A DNA stretch of 64,000 bases from Camellia lanceoleosa (Eukaryota; Streptophyta; Magnoliopsida; Ericales; Theaceae). The stretch spans positions 1-64,000 of the forward strand of contig JANUSC010000391.1 of assembly GCA_025200525.1 (NCBI GenBank), written 5' to 3'. Under the pieces are notes generated by a model that searched no databases, had not been told where the DNA came from, and saw only the letters and a list, made by a program, of their open reading frames with translations. The first letter of the stretch is position 1. Each line of letters begins with the position of its first letter. Positions 48,541 through 59,300 of the stretch are shown piece after piece. A program made the position numbers and the translations under genes.

Positions 48541-49146
48541 CCATGACCCGAACCCGCCCCTATGGGTTAAGGACATAACCGGCCAGTAATCCTGAGATTA
48601 CCTACGGCCTCAAACCAAGACAGATGAAACTCAACAGAGTAAAGGGGCCAAACGGAAGCAGTAATTAAAAACTTTGTCCATAGAGCCGTGCTTATATGCA
48701 CTCCAAGCAAAACATACACATATGCGTTAATAACCCACATCAAAAGTACAGTTCCAAAATTTTTTTACACACAGGATCATCCAAAACGAGTCAACCCATG
48801 ACAGACTATCTACAAATGTACATAGAGTCATTGCCAACAAAACAAAGTGTAAATACATAACAAAATGGCAAGGATGGGTCTTGTGCGTGAGACGCAAGGT
48901 TGACTCCCCAAAACTCATGTTGTTCTTGGCAAACTTCACTGGGGCTGGGTTTGTGCATCTCTTGGCTCACCTACAAACACATGAATGAGCGTGAGCGATA
49001 GCTCAGTGAATAATATCAAATACAACATTTACATAATATTGTAGAACAACATATTCCAAATGGCCTTAGACCTAATTCATATTTCTATTTAACAGATATA
49101 TATATGACTAAATACAAATCAAGTGACTGCAACTCCAAACATTCCG

Positions 49147-49510
49147 GCCTTTGGCCCATTCAGATTTCCATTCTTGTCAAAATGGCCTTCGGCCTATTCA
49201 ATTATGTCAAAACGGCCTTCGGCCCAATCATGTATGTCAAAACAGCCTTTGGCCCATACATTCGTATCAAAACGGCCTTTGGCCCACACATTCGTATCAA
49301 AACGGCCCTTGGCCCATTCATTTATGTCAGAACGGCCTTCGGCCCACTCATTCATGTCAAAACGACCTTGGGTCCATTCAGGTTTATCAAAACGACCTTT
49401 GGTCCATTCATGTTCAACAAAATGACCTTGGGTCCGTTCACATTTATCAAAACGACCTTTGGTCCATTCATGTTCAACAAAACGACATTGGGTCCATTCA
49501 TGTTTATCTT
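49147..49510. repeat. 30-bp tandem array, about 12 copies, in LTR F
   Basis: The unit is like AAAACGGCCTTCGGCCCATTC plus about nine variable bases. The period is exactly 30 (10 codons), so it gives long repetitive ORFs in three plus-strand frames that are not genes. Each unit holds the short palindrome GGCC-TTC-GGCC. Confidence 0.93.
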
Positions 49511-49819
49511 ACATCCACAATCCCAATTAGCAATTCATAAGCTTTAAGGGAATAAACAATTGAACATTCACAAGCATTCAAATATTGATATTACTCACAG
49601 TGATCGGCTTGTGGATTTGCCCTGGAGCCCGACCCTACACATTCACAAACACAAAAGGGTCACTAATAGCTCAATCCGTTCTTTATCTCACATACTCCTC
49701 ATTAGGCTTTATTCTTATCTCATTAACTCATTTACAATGCTTAACGTATGCCTAAGAGTGCTTACAAGTGAAAGAGAACGGAAATCAAAACACGGGACGC
49801 ATGAACACAATTTCAGAAA

Positions 49820-50165
49820 ACAGGGTCCCCGCTCGAGTGTCAACTTCCCTGCTCGAGCGGACCCCTAAGGCCTGCAAAAGTACTGGATAGGTGAAAATTG
49901 CGCTCGATCGTCCAATATGGCGCTCGAGCGGAAAGCCTCACAACATAGCTCTCCGCTCGAGCGCGAACTTACCCGCTCAAGCGGACGCTATGTCTGCAAA
50001 AAGTACTGGATGCATCATTTTTACGCTGGAGCGGAAGTTCATCCTTCATGATCACTGCTCGAGCGTGAACTTACCCACTCGAGCGGATACCATGCCTGCA
50101 AGAACAAAATACTAGGAGCACGATTTTCCCGCTCGAGCGGCCCTTTCCCCGCTCGAGCGGTCATA
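49820..50165. repeat. Cluster of CGCTCGAGCG palindromes in LTR F
   Basis: About 14 exact or near copies of the 10-bp palindrome, mostly in pairs about 20-25 bp apart, with CCTGCAAAAAGTACTGGA-like words between pairs. This indicates a degenerate repeat unit of about 80-100 bp. Similar clusters lie at 22384-22580 (LTR C) and 6430-6600 (LTR A). Confidence 0.9.
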
Positions 50166-51188
50166 AAAAATCTGGGTTTTCCAGATTTAGTTCTTGAGCT
50201 CCAATTCAAATTCCAACCAACCAAATATGCATGCAATGGCTCAATCTTGTGTATAATCATGCTAACATGGTATAGACCCCAAATCACAACTCAATGAGGC
50301 TCAATTTCACAAATAAGTCACATGCATGCCCCAATTCTCCCATTAAACTCATTAACAATGTACAAATTCATGCATTCAAGCTCATATCTTCTCAAATTGT
50401 ACATGCATGTGATGATTTAGCCACATTCTCAACTTGGATAACATAAATGGTGATCAAAACATGAGTTTCAACTAAAACTCTACATGAATCATGTATTTCA
50501 AGCTTACACATGCTATTTTAACACAGTTTCATACATGCATGGTCATCTCAAGCTTTAATTCCAACAAAACCAACTTAACTCATGCTCTTGAGTACAAACA
50601 ACCCTTGAACACACAAGATCATACATTACTTTCATGAATTCAAGAGTCAATGGCTTACCTAGAAGCCCAATTCCTTCAATCTATGGTCCAATTTGGAGAT
50701 GGACTTCAAAACTCTTCAAGCTTGAGTCAAAATAACACAATTCTCTCCCTCTCTCTCTCTACCAGCCGACTCCCCTCTCTTTCTCTTAGAGTTTACTCAG
50801 CCAAAATCATATATGAGGAAAAGAATTGAACTTAAGGAGGCTTATAATATAGCCCCACTCACATGTATTTTTTAATCATAAAATAATTGAGCATTACTCG
50901 TGGATTAAATCTGATTAATCTGACCCGAATTAGTTTTCAATTAAATTTCACTGTAGGCTCTAAAAATTATGCCAGTCACAATGGCGTAATCAATTTCGGG
51001 TTCTGTGGTCGAGAAGGCCCTCAATTTAATTTCTAAAGAGCCGAGTATTCAAACAGATATGCTTACGGTGAACAGATAAAACTTCACATTCACATATATC
51101 CATATAATGGCACATAAAATCATATTAAAACATATAATCACATACGTATTAGGGACCAATTAACATAATACAGAACAGGGGTATCACA

Positions 51189-51292
51189 ACTTTGGCATCA
51201 AAGGCTTCTACAAGCTTTGGGAGGGGACACAAGAACACCTGACTATGCCTCGAATTTATTACTTTATCAGAACTTTCAAGTTTTCTTTATGA
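51189..51292 (+). pseudogene. DUF7745-like gene, 3' end
   Basis: Reading across solo LTR F in the same frame gives QVGPTF then GIKGFYKLWEG, and the ORF ends RTFKFSL at the TGA of 51290-51292. It overlaps nothing else. The tail of element G (about 63800-63900, minus strand) has a degenerate version of the same stretch. Confidence 0.65.
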
Positions 51293-51892
51293 ATGTAATT
51301 AAAAGTAACTTCAATTCGTATTCAAGAGTAGGAGAACTCTGTACTGAAATCAATGTAATTGAAGGTTCGGGGTACTGAAAATTTTCCGTTTGGTCCAAAA
51401 ATAGTCTAAGTTGTAAAAAGATTAATTTGAACAAAATCAACTTTTATTAAAACTTTTCAAAACCATTTTTTGATATGGATCACAACTGGACATACCCGAG
51501 ATCTATCACTGGGATGTACAACCTCGGATCCAAGCAACTGGAAAGTTGCCCCTAGTCTGAATAGCACTGTACTAGAGATCATAACCGAGCTCTTGAACGT
51601 AGAATAGACAAAGATGACCAACATGATTGCACAGACAAAGTTGATTTAGAAGTGTTTATGGCTGGACTTCATAATGAAGTTACCTAGGTATCCCAAAGAT
51701 GGGAATCAAGCCTTACGTAGTTCAGCTCAAGTTCACTCGTGTATTAACACTCTCCTTTTGCGCTCTAACTTTTGCCAAGGCCGCCCTTTCTGGGTTTTCA
51801 ACCTTTGAGAGCTCAGTTTTTATAATTTCAAATTTTTTGTGCTCTAACTTTTGCCTAGGTCACCCTTTCTGGTTTTTGGCCTAGCGAGCCAC
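51293..51892 (-). other. Post-pol tail of element D
   Basis: On the minus strand, after the pol stop, there are two copies of a module of about 40 bp (51839-51880 and 51762-51800; core CAAAAGTTAGAGC), then ACTACGTAAGGCTTGATTCCC (51700), and a hairpin (GCAACTGGAAAGTTGC on plus, 51534-51549). The same order occurs in element G at 62820-63520. The short ORFs on the plus strand here are not genes. Confidence 0.75.
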
Positions 51893-53047
51893 TCAAGGAA
51901 AGTATTTCTTCAACTTACTATGTTGATCGGCCGAGAGAACTCTAGGCCATCTAGGTCCATCAGGACGACAGCTCCACCCGACCAGATAGACTTGACGATG
52001 TAAGGACCAGTCCAATTGGGTCTGAACTTGCCCCTAGGGTCGTGGATGGGAGCTCGGTTGTCTTTGAGCACAAGATCCCCCTCTTTCAAATTCCTGGACT
52101 TAACCTTCTTGTTGAAAGCCCTGGCAATTCTTCATTGATAACCCTAAACATGATACAGTGCTTTCAGCCTTCTTTCATCAAAGAGCATGAGTTCTTCGAA
52201 CCTGCTTTGCTGCCAATCTGCCTTAGCTATCTGACACTCAGCCAATACCTGTAATGACGAAACCTCAACTTCGATAGGCAGAACAGCCTCCATCGCATAA
52301 ACCAAGGAAAATGGAGTTGCCCCAGTAGAAGTTCGAATTGAAGTTCGGTAGCCCCAAACAAAGAAATGGCGGCTTATCCGCCACCCCGTAGGTTTCCACC
52401 ATTTTCTGCAGAATGTGTTTGATGTTCTTGTTGGCGGCCTCAACTGCTCCGTTGGTTTGCAGCCGATATGCAGATGACTTATGAAAAGCCACGTTGTACT
52501 TCTCCAACAAGTCGATCACCTCCTTCTTGAAGTGGGAACCATTATCCGAAATAATCTTATTCGGGACCCCGTAGCGACAGATGATGTTTCTGATGAACTT
52601 AGCGACATGCGATGCCTTCAACACCGCGTAGGATTGCGCCTCAACCCACTTCGTGAAGTAGTCTATCACTACTAGAATGTACTCATGCCCATTGGACCCC
52701 TTCGGAGTGGCAGCCCTAATCACATCAATCCTCAAGACTGAAAATGACCATAGCAAAGTCATGTTGTACAGCTTCGATGGTGGAATGTTGATGCGGTTTG
52801 CATGGATCTAACATTTGTGTCATCACCGGACAAAGACAATACAATCCTCCTCCATGGTGGACCAGTAATAACCTTGTCTAAGGATCTTCCAGGCTAGCAT
52901 CACCCCACTCATGTGCGCTCCGCACTCTCCTCCATGGATGGCCTCCATCAGGCGCTTGGATTCTTCAGCATCAACGCATAGCTTGTGCATCCTGAGATGA
53001 CCCCTCTTGTACAGTTTACTCCCGCAGACGATGAACTGAGCATCCAT
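51893..53047 (-). pseudogene. Integrase of element D (Ogre-like)
   Basis: The zinc-binding start is at about 53045-52830 (MDAQFIVCGSKLYKRG, HGGECGAHMSG, QGYYW). The core has all three acidic residues: RIDVIRA (about 52735), SDNGSHF (about 52545) and NGAVEAANKN (about 52455). The C-terminal part follows at 52440-52145 (STGATPFSLVYAMEAVLP) and the last stretch ends KKYFP near 51896. Frameshifts lie near 52830-52760 (loss of part of the CxxC region), near 52350 and near 51915. The core itself is intact, unlike the integrases of B and E. Confidence 0.85.
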
Positions 53048-53050
53048 TCT

Positions 53051-53686
53051 TCAAATTGCCCTCTTATATTTGGGATTTTCCCCTGGTGAATATGCTTCCT
53101 TTGCCAAGAAGTTCCAGACATCGTAATACCAGGGATTCTCATCTTGTACCTCATCTATGGCAGCAATCAGCTTGTAGGTCGGCATGAATTTCTGTTCAAT
53201 GATGATCGGACGCATCCGGACTCCGAAAGGGATGTCTATCATAAAAGATAGAGTTCCTAATGAATTAGCAAACCTGTTGTTTTCTCTTAACAGATGAGCG
53301 AAATTCAGTTTTTCAAACCGAGGAATCAGCACGTCCAAGGTCTTGTGATAGATTCTCATCTTTTCTTCTTTGACTTTCCAATCTCCTTTAGCTTGAGATA
53401 CAACAAGGTTCGAGTCCCCAATGACATCCAACTGTTTTGCCCCTAGTTCCAGTGCAGCTTCTAATCCAGCAATGCATGCCTCATACTCTGCCTCATTGTT
53501 CGACACTTTGAACCAGAATTTAAATGCTAAAGGTATGAGGGAATTGTCGGGTGCTATTAACAATACCCCTATCCCATACCCGCATTGGTTTGACGCTCCG
53601 TCAAAGTACATCATCCAAGTCTCATCTTCAATATGCAGAATAGTCTCATCTGGGAACAGATACTCAACTACTTCATCCCCTTTCAA
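53051..53686 (-). pseudogene. Second (archaeal-type) RNase H of element D
   Basis: An open frame of 211 codons with YFDGASNQCGYGIGVLL (D, about 53610), NNEAEYEACIAGL (E, about 53510), IGDSNLVVSQ (D, about 53425) and NRFANSLGTLS (family D is N in NRFANSL; about 53275), so the last catalytic aspartate appears to be Asn. The frame overlaps the end of the RT/RNase H ORF by 14 nt in another frame, which indicates a frameshift. The domain confirms Tat-lineage membership. Confidence 0.85.
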
Positions 53687-54823
53687 CTGGGTGATCGGCT
53701 AGGAACTCCACTACTGCTCTCCCTTTCACTAACTTGCACGTCGTGTACCTCAGATCAAATTCAGAAAGCAGAAGCAACCAACGGGCTAGCCTACCCGTAA
53801 GTGTTGGTTTCTCGAAGAGATATTTGATAGGATCTAATCTCAAAACCAGTATTACAGAGTGAGCTAACAGGTAGTGCCTCAGCTTCCTGGTAGCCCATAC
53901 CAAGGCCAGACAAGCCTTCTCTAGCGGAGTGTAGCGGGTCTCATAATCCAGCATTTTCTTGCTCAGGTAGTAGATAGCCTTCTCCACTTTGTCCTTAGAC
54001 TCCTGTGCTAGAATGCAGCCCATTGTAGTTTCAGTCACTGAAAGGTACAGAATCAACGATTTCCCCGGCTTAGGCGGTAACAACACAGGTGGGTTCTGTA
54101 AATATTGCTTGATCTGCTCGAAAGCAACTTCGCATCGGTCATCCCATTGGAACTTCTTTTCTTTCTTCAGGAGACCAAAGAGTGGTTTACAAGTCAAGGT
54201 TAATTTTGCAATAAACTGTCTTATGAATTTCACTTTACCCAGAAAGCCTCGCACCTTCTTTTCAGTCCTTGATGGTGGCATTTCTAAGATGGCCTTGATT
54301 TTGGAAGGATCAACCTCGATACCCCTTTGCGTGATCAAGAACCCCAGCATTTTCCTTACTGTGACACCAAATGTACATTTATGAGGATTCAGCCGCAACA
54401 GATACTCTCTGATCCTTTGGAGGAATTTCTGCAAGGCGATGTAGTGGCCCTCTCTTTCCTTGGACTTGACAATCATGTCGTCCACGTACACCTCAACCTC
54501 TTTATGGATCATGTTGAGCAAAATTGTGGTCGCAGCCCGTTGATACGTAGCCCCAGCATTCTTCAACCCAAACGGCATCACCCTATAACAATAGGTTCCC
54601 CACGGGGTAGTGAAAGCAGTCTTCTCCCAGTCTTCTCCCAGTCTTCGGGTGCCATCAAAATCTGATTGTAGCCTGAAAACCCATCCATGAATGAGAGCAG
54701 CGCATGCCCAACAGTGAAGTCCACTAATTCGTCAATATGAGGCAGAGGAAAGTCGTCATTCGAACTGGCTTTGTTCAAATCCCTGAGGTCCACACAACCC
54801 TGGCAAGCGTCGCCTCTCTGCAT
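53673..54823 (-). pseudogene. pol: Reverse transcriptase and RNase H of element D, broken by an 11-bp duplication
   Basis: RT begins near 54823 (CVDLRDLNKA, HIDELVD, FMDGFSGYNQI, APEDWEKT). A direct repeat of CTTCTCCCAGT on the plus strand (54621-54631 and 54632-54642) shifts the frame. The second ORF takes over with MMPFGLKNAGATYQR, catalytic YVDDMIV (about 54485), and RNase H from LILYLSVTETTMGCILAQ (about 54050) to FDLRYTTCKLVKG (about 53745). Apart from that duplication, the reading is clean for more than 1.1 kb. The segment before RT is short, and a stop lies between PR and RT (54934), consistent with the PR-RT intron known from Ogre elements, but I did not identify splice sites. Confidence 0.9.
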
Positions 54824-54934
54824 TTAGCATGGCTCTGGGAAGCCGCAGAACGGGAAGTTTTCCCCCTCTTGGACAAAGTGTCCGTTCAGGGTACCCTGGA
54901 TAGGTCGGTGCATCAACTCATAATGCTTCCCGGC

Positions 54935-55699
54935 CTACTTGGCTCTGGCTCTTCCGGCCATCTCTTTTCCTTTCCTTGCCCAATCCTCTTTGGTAGGTAG
55001 ATAACCTAAGCTAAAGGTATATGGGTTGTGCGGCACTTCGGCCGATGCTGCAATGCCCTTCCGGCCAGTTCGCCATAATCCCATCCCAGGGATGTGCTGG
55101 AGCTTGTTCATAAGGTAGACAGGCTGTGCGCTGATGTATAACCCCTCATCAACAGCTAGGATATTCTGTACAACTTGGGCCTCAACTAGGGTAAATCCTG
55201 ACAATAACACATCCTCTGCGCCATGCTCAATCTCCAGAACTGGTGTAGAAACCTCTAGCGGCGGATGGATTGAAGAATTCCCAAAGACGATTGCCACCCC
55301 CTTCCCATGGGGGTACTTCAGCATTTGGTGGAGGGTGGAAGAGACCGCCTTCACCTGGTGTAGCCACGGCCGCCCCAGAAGTAGATTGAAGGTTGCAGGA
55401 ACATCCAAGATGTGAAAGTCAATATCCTGTTGCCTTGGACTGACCTGAGTCCAAATCTGTACAGTCCCCATCACCTCTTTGCAGGTACTATCATACGCCC
55501 GTATCACCTGGGCAATAAGCACAAAATCCATAGGCATCAACCCGATAGCATATGTCGTCCTCGATGGAAACACGTTGATAGTAGATCCTGTGTCAACAAA
55601 GACTACCGGTACCCATTTCTCTCTACACTTGACAGAGATGTAGAGTTGTTTGTTATGATCCAAGCCCTCAGGCAGCAGTTCCTTGTCAGTGAAGGTCAA
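54935..55699 (-). pseudogene. pro: Protease of element D (Ogre-like)
   Basis: 254 codons. The retropepsin active site is VVFVDTGSTINVFPSRT (about 55605), and the hydrophobic partner is FHILDVPATFNLLLGRPWLHQ (about 55395). The remainder, with GMGLWRTGRKG and YTFSLGYLPTKEDW, is the region between PR and RT typical of Ogre. This ORF on its own is open; the frames before (gag end) and after (RT) are different. Confidence 0.85.
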
Positions 55700-55866
55700 T
55701 GTCAGGGAAGTTCCTCATAGAAAAACCAGCCCTACTAACTCTTCGGGTGTGGTGTCAATTGAAAGTTCCGCCTTGTCTATTGTAAAAAGGACAACTTGCC
55801 TATGAACTCTTGAGGCCATAAACAGTCCCTAGACAGAGATGCCTACTTGGATTTTCTTAAGCTGTT

Positions 55867-56332
55867 TCAGTACAGCCTCCTCCTCGAGTAGTTTTCTTTC
55901 TGCCTCTCCACTTCTTTGTCCTTTCCGGACGCCTTTGGTTGATCTAAGTGTGGGGGCTTGAAATACTGCGCACTCCTCGTCATATGATCCACCTTTTCAA
56001 TATACCAGGTATCATCCGGTTGGTTTTGCCCCCAATCTTCGTCGGTGTGGACAAGATGTAAGTCGTCGTCTTCCAATCACATACCGTCGGCAATCGACAG
56101 ATAGCTGTCTGGTTCTGTTGCGACTATTCCTGTGCTCACAACACGTTTCGTCCTTGCAGGGGCTTTGGCCTTTCTAGCCCTTTCCAGATTTTTGATCTTT
56201 TCCTGCTCAAACTGCTTTAGTGCAGCCTGTTTTTCTGTATTTTCTGTATTCAAACTGCCTGGATCCCGAGCAAAATTTTTAACATCGGTGCTCTCCGGCG
56301 ATTTCTCCTGATTCCTGACCATTCTGGCCACT
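55867..56332 (-). pseudogene. gag: C-terminal gag / linker of element D, cut by element G
   Basis: Two minus-strand ORFs in the same frame are separated by one stop (56077). The first is a charged alanine/lysine-rich helix (KQFEQEKIKNLERARKAKAP). The second has DEDWGQN and DHMTRSAQYFKPP, a short motif set that I associate with the Ogre gag-PR linker. The frame enters the G LTR at 56333, so the capsid part should be beyond G. Confidence 0.65.
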
Positions 56333-59300
56333 TGTAGACACCCCATTTTTGACCGTCCTCAAGACTTGGACGTCACCGCTGGAACACCTGGTGATTATCC
56401 ATGTTTGTGTTCATTTGGAGTTCCCCGAGTTCTCGGCTACGCGCCTTGCCTCAGGACCTCCGAACTTGACCGTTTTGTGTCTGGTTTTGCACCAAACACT
56501 TGTTCTTTGCCTTGGAGGGGCAGGGAATGCCTTCTGAGGCATCCCCACACACCACCGGCAGTGGCTAGAGGCCACCGGCTGGTTGATGTTGCCATCGGCA
56601 CTATTTTGTGCCTGTCGGCACTCTTTTTGGAAAAATGACCATTTTGCCCTGCCGATCACTTTACAGCTGTTTTTGGAGATATTTTCAGATAGCTTTCTTG
56701 CATTTGTTTCCCCTCCATACACGTGTATGGAGGGATGCCCTCCTTGTAAGCTTGTTTGACAAGCTTTACAAGATGGTTGCCTATAAGAGAAGGCCTTCTC
56801 TCTTGGCATTAGGGTTAGAAAAGTTTTGGTTAGAAAGGTGAGAAGAAGCTCTGGTTTTAGGGTTTGAATCCTATATCTATTCTATCTCTCTTTTTCTCTC
56901 TTGTTTGTGTGACTAGGTGTTTGTGTCTTACTATTGCACATCAACACCTAGTGTTTCACCTTCCTTTGGTTGTTGAGGGTGCAGAGGCTTGTTCTTGAAG
57001 TTTTTGATTGGTTTGGAGCTCAAGGAACCAACAACTTCAACTTTTGTGAGGGTGGTCTTCAAGGGTAACAAAACTTCCCCTTTTTACCCCATTTTTGCAA
57101 TCCATTTTTGCCTAGTTTAAAACAGTTTTTGTGCTTAGTCTATAACACATAAAAGTTCTGTTTTTTAAGCCTCTTTATTGTTTATTAACAGTGCTTGGTG
57201 GTTTGGGTAGGTTTAGCCACCCTTAGACCTTGAAAAGGCCACTTTTGGTGCTATTTTGTTGAGATCCGAGACCTTGGTGCTTGGGCCTCTTCACCACTGA
57301 AATGTTGAGGGATTTCAGTGGTGAAGATGGTGCCTTGAGGTCCCAAGAAGGAGAGGGCCACCCCCCTCTCCTTGATGTCCTTGAAAAGGGCAAGATTTGG
57401 CCTCTTAAGAGAGCATAGTGTTTGATTGTTTGTTGAGCATGTCTTGGCTGCATTTTATGTTTATTATGCCCTAATATGACATTGCTAAGTGTTGGTTTTA
57501 GTACTCTTTGCATGATTTGCATAGTTGCTTTGTAATGCCTCTTTAGTCCCTTAACATGCCTAGGTCGTATGCCTTTATTTCTAGCATGTTTTAGGCTTAG
57601 ATCCATGAAGCTTGTATGCTTATTTTACTATGAATAAGGTCTGTCCATGCTTGTTTTGGTCGGCCATGACTTGCATTACATAGCTCCTTTGTATTTGGCT
57701 TGTTGGCCTTAAGAGCATGAGAGTGTAGTATGCCTTGCTTGCATCATTTTGATGGTTTGGAACCATTTAGCATGCTATTTCAGTTCCTTTGGTGTACTTG
57801 TATGCTTGCCTTAGTTGCCTCTTTAATGCTTTAAAAGCATGTGTTGTATGCCTCATGTTTTGGTCATGTTGCATGCCTTTGATTTCAAGCCTCTTAGATG
57901 CCATCTAAGTAGTCTTTTGGCTTCAGTTTTATGTGTTAAAACTCTGTTTTTAGTTGGTTAAGTATTGCCATGTGTGGTTGTACTATGTGTAGTTCAAAGC
58001 CTCATTGGTGAACCTCAAGTACTTGGGCCATTTGTGTGCATGCTTTGTGTACTTTGTTGCTTGGTGTGGCACCATGTTTAGCATGATTTTCAGAGCTTTA
58101 TGTGCATGCTAGTAGTCCATTGTTGTACTCCTTTAAGTGTGCTTAAGGGTTGTTTGTTATGCTTAAGTGTTGGTGCCTCAACTTGTGCATGTGTGCATGT
58201 GTGTTTGGCCCTCATGATTTAGCATTTTGGCCACTGTTTTGAGCCTTTTTTAGAGTTGCCCAATTCATGTTTAAGTCCATCCTTCAATTGGTTTGCATGC
58301 TTGCCTTGTATGCTTACTTGTGTGTTTGTATAAGTGTCTTGCATTGTCCATGTTGCATGCTAGATAACATGCCTAGGATTGCACCACATTGCCATGCATG
58401 CTAGGCCTCTTGACCAAGTCATGATAGAGGCTTAGCACCCTTGTTTGTTTGTTTGCATTGCATGCATTTGAAATACAAGTTGCACACTTGGTTCTTTGGG
58501 CCATCATGCATCGAAATGCGTGATTGGTGGTCCGAGAATCGAGGCACATCTTCCTTTGAGTCAAAAACATGATAAGGAGTGTGTTTGGTGCATACATGCT
58601 TTGAATTACATTGCCATGCAAGTTGTGTCCTCTGCTGCTGTGAGTTGCAAGTTTTGCAGGCATTTTGTGCCGACCGGCACTGTTTAGTGCCGACCGACAG
58701 TCAATTGGCAGCCGACAGATGAATTCAGTGCCGGTGGCCACATCCTTCAGTCGGTGGTGTTCTACCCCAGCCGGTGATGATCTCCAGTACCCAAGGAAGT
58801 ATTCCTGAGACTTTGGCAGTCTTCAGAGGAGGATAGCAGGAAAAACAGAGGCAAATCATGCATGGCAGTGCGATTCCGAGCGAGTCCCAGGCACGCGATG
58901 CATCTGGCCCTCTTCCCGGGGCATTTACTGTTTTAATTAATCTAGTTGATTTGTTAATTAATTTAGTGAATTTGTAATATTTAATTAGCTTGCGTAGTTA
59001 ATTAATTTGTATATTCTTTCGGTCCCTCCGAGTGAGGGCATATCTGTAATAAGTGTGGGTGTGTGGGTTTGTATGTCTTCCAACCCCCATTTCTTTCTTC
59101 CCTTTTATTTATCTGCTTATAATGGTAGATTAGGGCACGTTTATTTTAGCATACCTTATGCTACGCATGCGTGCATTCATGCATTTGTTTACATGCATCG
59201 GGCTCGGCACATCATGTAAACTGCATCGTACTTTCAATTCCAAATTGAATACGTAGTAGTTGCTGCATTTCATGTGCCATGCTTAGGGTAGCTGAGCCTG

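Larger units (their letters stand above)
48541..51188 (-). mobile_element. Solo LTR F (chromovirus type) with TSD ACTTT
   Basis: 2648 bp, plus-strand TGCCATGACCCGAACC...GGGTATCACA, flanked by ACTTT at 48536-48540 and 51189-51193. Minus polarity: start TGTGATACCCC, end GGGTTCGGGTCATGGCA. It has the TACTCACAGTG landmark (49592), a 30-bp array, CGCTCGAGCG palindromes and a CT tract, like LTRs C and K. No PBS; the interrupted DUF7745-like frame resumes exactly after it. Confidence 0.92.
27884..56332 (-). mobile_element. Large Ogre-like Tat element D with two antisense genes
   Basis: Read on the minus strand: gag C-terminus, protease, RT, second RNase H, integrase, post-pol tail, antisense DUF7745-like gene, antisense PMD gene, minisatellite, polypurine-like tract and 3' LTR. 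It is interrupted by E (36401-45474), F (48541-51188) and, at 56333, G. Without those, about 12.6 kb of interior plus a 4.1-kb LTR is present and the 5' end is still missing. The left flank is CCGAT (27879-27883). That one element spans all of this is inferred from consistent polarity, the LTR/PPT junction, and G sharing the pol-distal order. Confidence 0.72.

Noticed and set aside
49147..49510. CRISPR-like array or repeat protein gene (ORFs of 100-147 codons)
   Set aside because: A period of exactly 30 opens several frames at once; there is no start context or family, and it lies within an LTR with TSD.
51189..51203. TTTGGCATCAAAGGC after CACA, looks like a tRNA-iMet-type PBS
   Set aside because: ACTTT is the TSD of solo LTR F, and the following bases continue the DUF7745-like reading frame (GIKGFYKLWEG). 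The LTR polarity is minus, so no PBS is expected here.
51470..51700. Plus-strand stretch starting MDHNWTYP, thought to be a transposase-associated start
   Set aside because: It is the reverse complement of the post-pol tail of D, which aligns with 63120-63760 in G.
56349..56841. ORFs at the start of G, overlapping on both strands
   Set aside because: Inside the LTR, not conserved as frames in the other Ogre-type LTRs.
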